Source: JAWLCG01 sp041687295 (GTDB lineage Bacteria; Planctomycetota; Phycisphaerae; SM23-33; FEN-1343). Taken from it: 11,627 nucleotides of DNA. Each line of letters opens with the position of its first letter. The first letter of the stretch is position 1. Location: positions 1-11,627 of the forward strand of contig JAWLCG010000138.1 in assembly GCA_041687295.1 (NCBI GenBank). The letters run 5' to 3'. The notes beneath the pieces were generated by a model. It was not told where the DNA came from. It saw nothing but the letters and a program-made list of their open reading frames with translations, and did not search any database. Shown piece by piece: positions 11,555-11,627 of this stretch. The translations under genes were made by a program, and so were the position numbers.

Positions 11555-11627
11555 TCGGAGCCCCGAAGGGGCGGCAGTGTTTAGCCGGGGGCGTAAGCCC
11601 CCGGGCAGGGGGATGTTAGGAGTTGAG
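11555..11627 (+). repeat. R4 two-hairpin repeat, copy B (runs off the window)
   Basis: It has 67 of 73 bases identical to copy A (7349-7421), in the same orientation and about 4.2 kb away. Hairpin 1 is GCCCCGAAGGGGC (11560-11572) and hairpin 2 is CCGGGGGCGTAAGCCCCCGG (11585-11604), identical to that in copy A. The tail GTTAGGAGTTGAG is also conserved. The element probably continues beyond the window as copy A does. Confidence 0.85.

Larger units (their letters stand above)
11265..11627. other. Repeat-rich region to the window end
   Basis: No gene is supported in these 363 bases. In order they hold a terminator hairpin, the R5 palindrome, a weaker inverted repeat (TGGGAC 11421-11426 with GTCCCA 11447-11452), a small hairpin CAGTC/GACTG (about 11451-11468), and copy B of R4, which runs off the end. 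Confidence 0.6.

Overview
The window is GC-rich bacterial chromosome, most likely from the phylum Planctomycetota (possibly a Phycisphaerae-like lineage) and probably a metagenome or draft assembly, because it holds a 10-base N gap. This placement is inferred from three things: a BlaI–M56 peptidase pair carrying a SecD-type extracytoplasmic domain, a dockerin-like acidic C-terminal tail, and many large palindromic repeats between genes. No phylogenetic marker was tested.

Layout. Positions 1-1235 (minus) hold a class II fumarase, fumC, cut by the left edge. A divergent intergenic region with a 31-base inverted repeat leads to ispG (1603-2700, plus), the [4Fe-4S] enzyme of the MEP isoprenoid pathway. 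About 500 bases of repeats and a promoter follow. Then comes a regulatory cluster: a BlaI/MecI-like repressor (3199-3582), an M56 (BlaR1/MecR1-like) membrane metallopeptidase with a SecD P1-head-like domain instead of a penicillin sensor (3585 to the gap at 5921), a dockerin-like C-terminal fragment after the gap, and a LolA-like/thioredoxin-fold protein with no cysteine (6103-7284). A repeat-rich zone (7303-7566) and a tRNA-Arg(CCU) on the minus strand (7790-7863) lie before argG (8058-9293). A CaCA-family cation/Ca2+ exchanger (9366-10415) and a coiled-coil plus helix-turn-helix protein (10737-11264) follow, and the window ends in further repeats.

How the genes relate. fumC, ispG, argG and the exchanger are housekeeping genes that appear to be transcribed separately, each with its own signals. 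The only cluster that looks like one system is repressor – membrane protease – cysteine-free redoxin. By analogy with BlaR1/BlaI, the protease would sense something outside the membrane and cleave the repressor. The sensor part is not a beta-lactam binding domain, so the signal is unknown.

The most distinctive non-coding feature is a repeat family seen in three copies (7349 onward, 7546 downward in inverted orientation, and 11555 to the window end). It is built from two hairpins. One copy pair shows a compensatory base-pair change, and the second hairpin keeps a GNRA-type loop, which suggests an RNA-level role. The assembly gap lies between two inverted copies of another palindrome, so the end of the M56 gene is uncertain.
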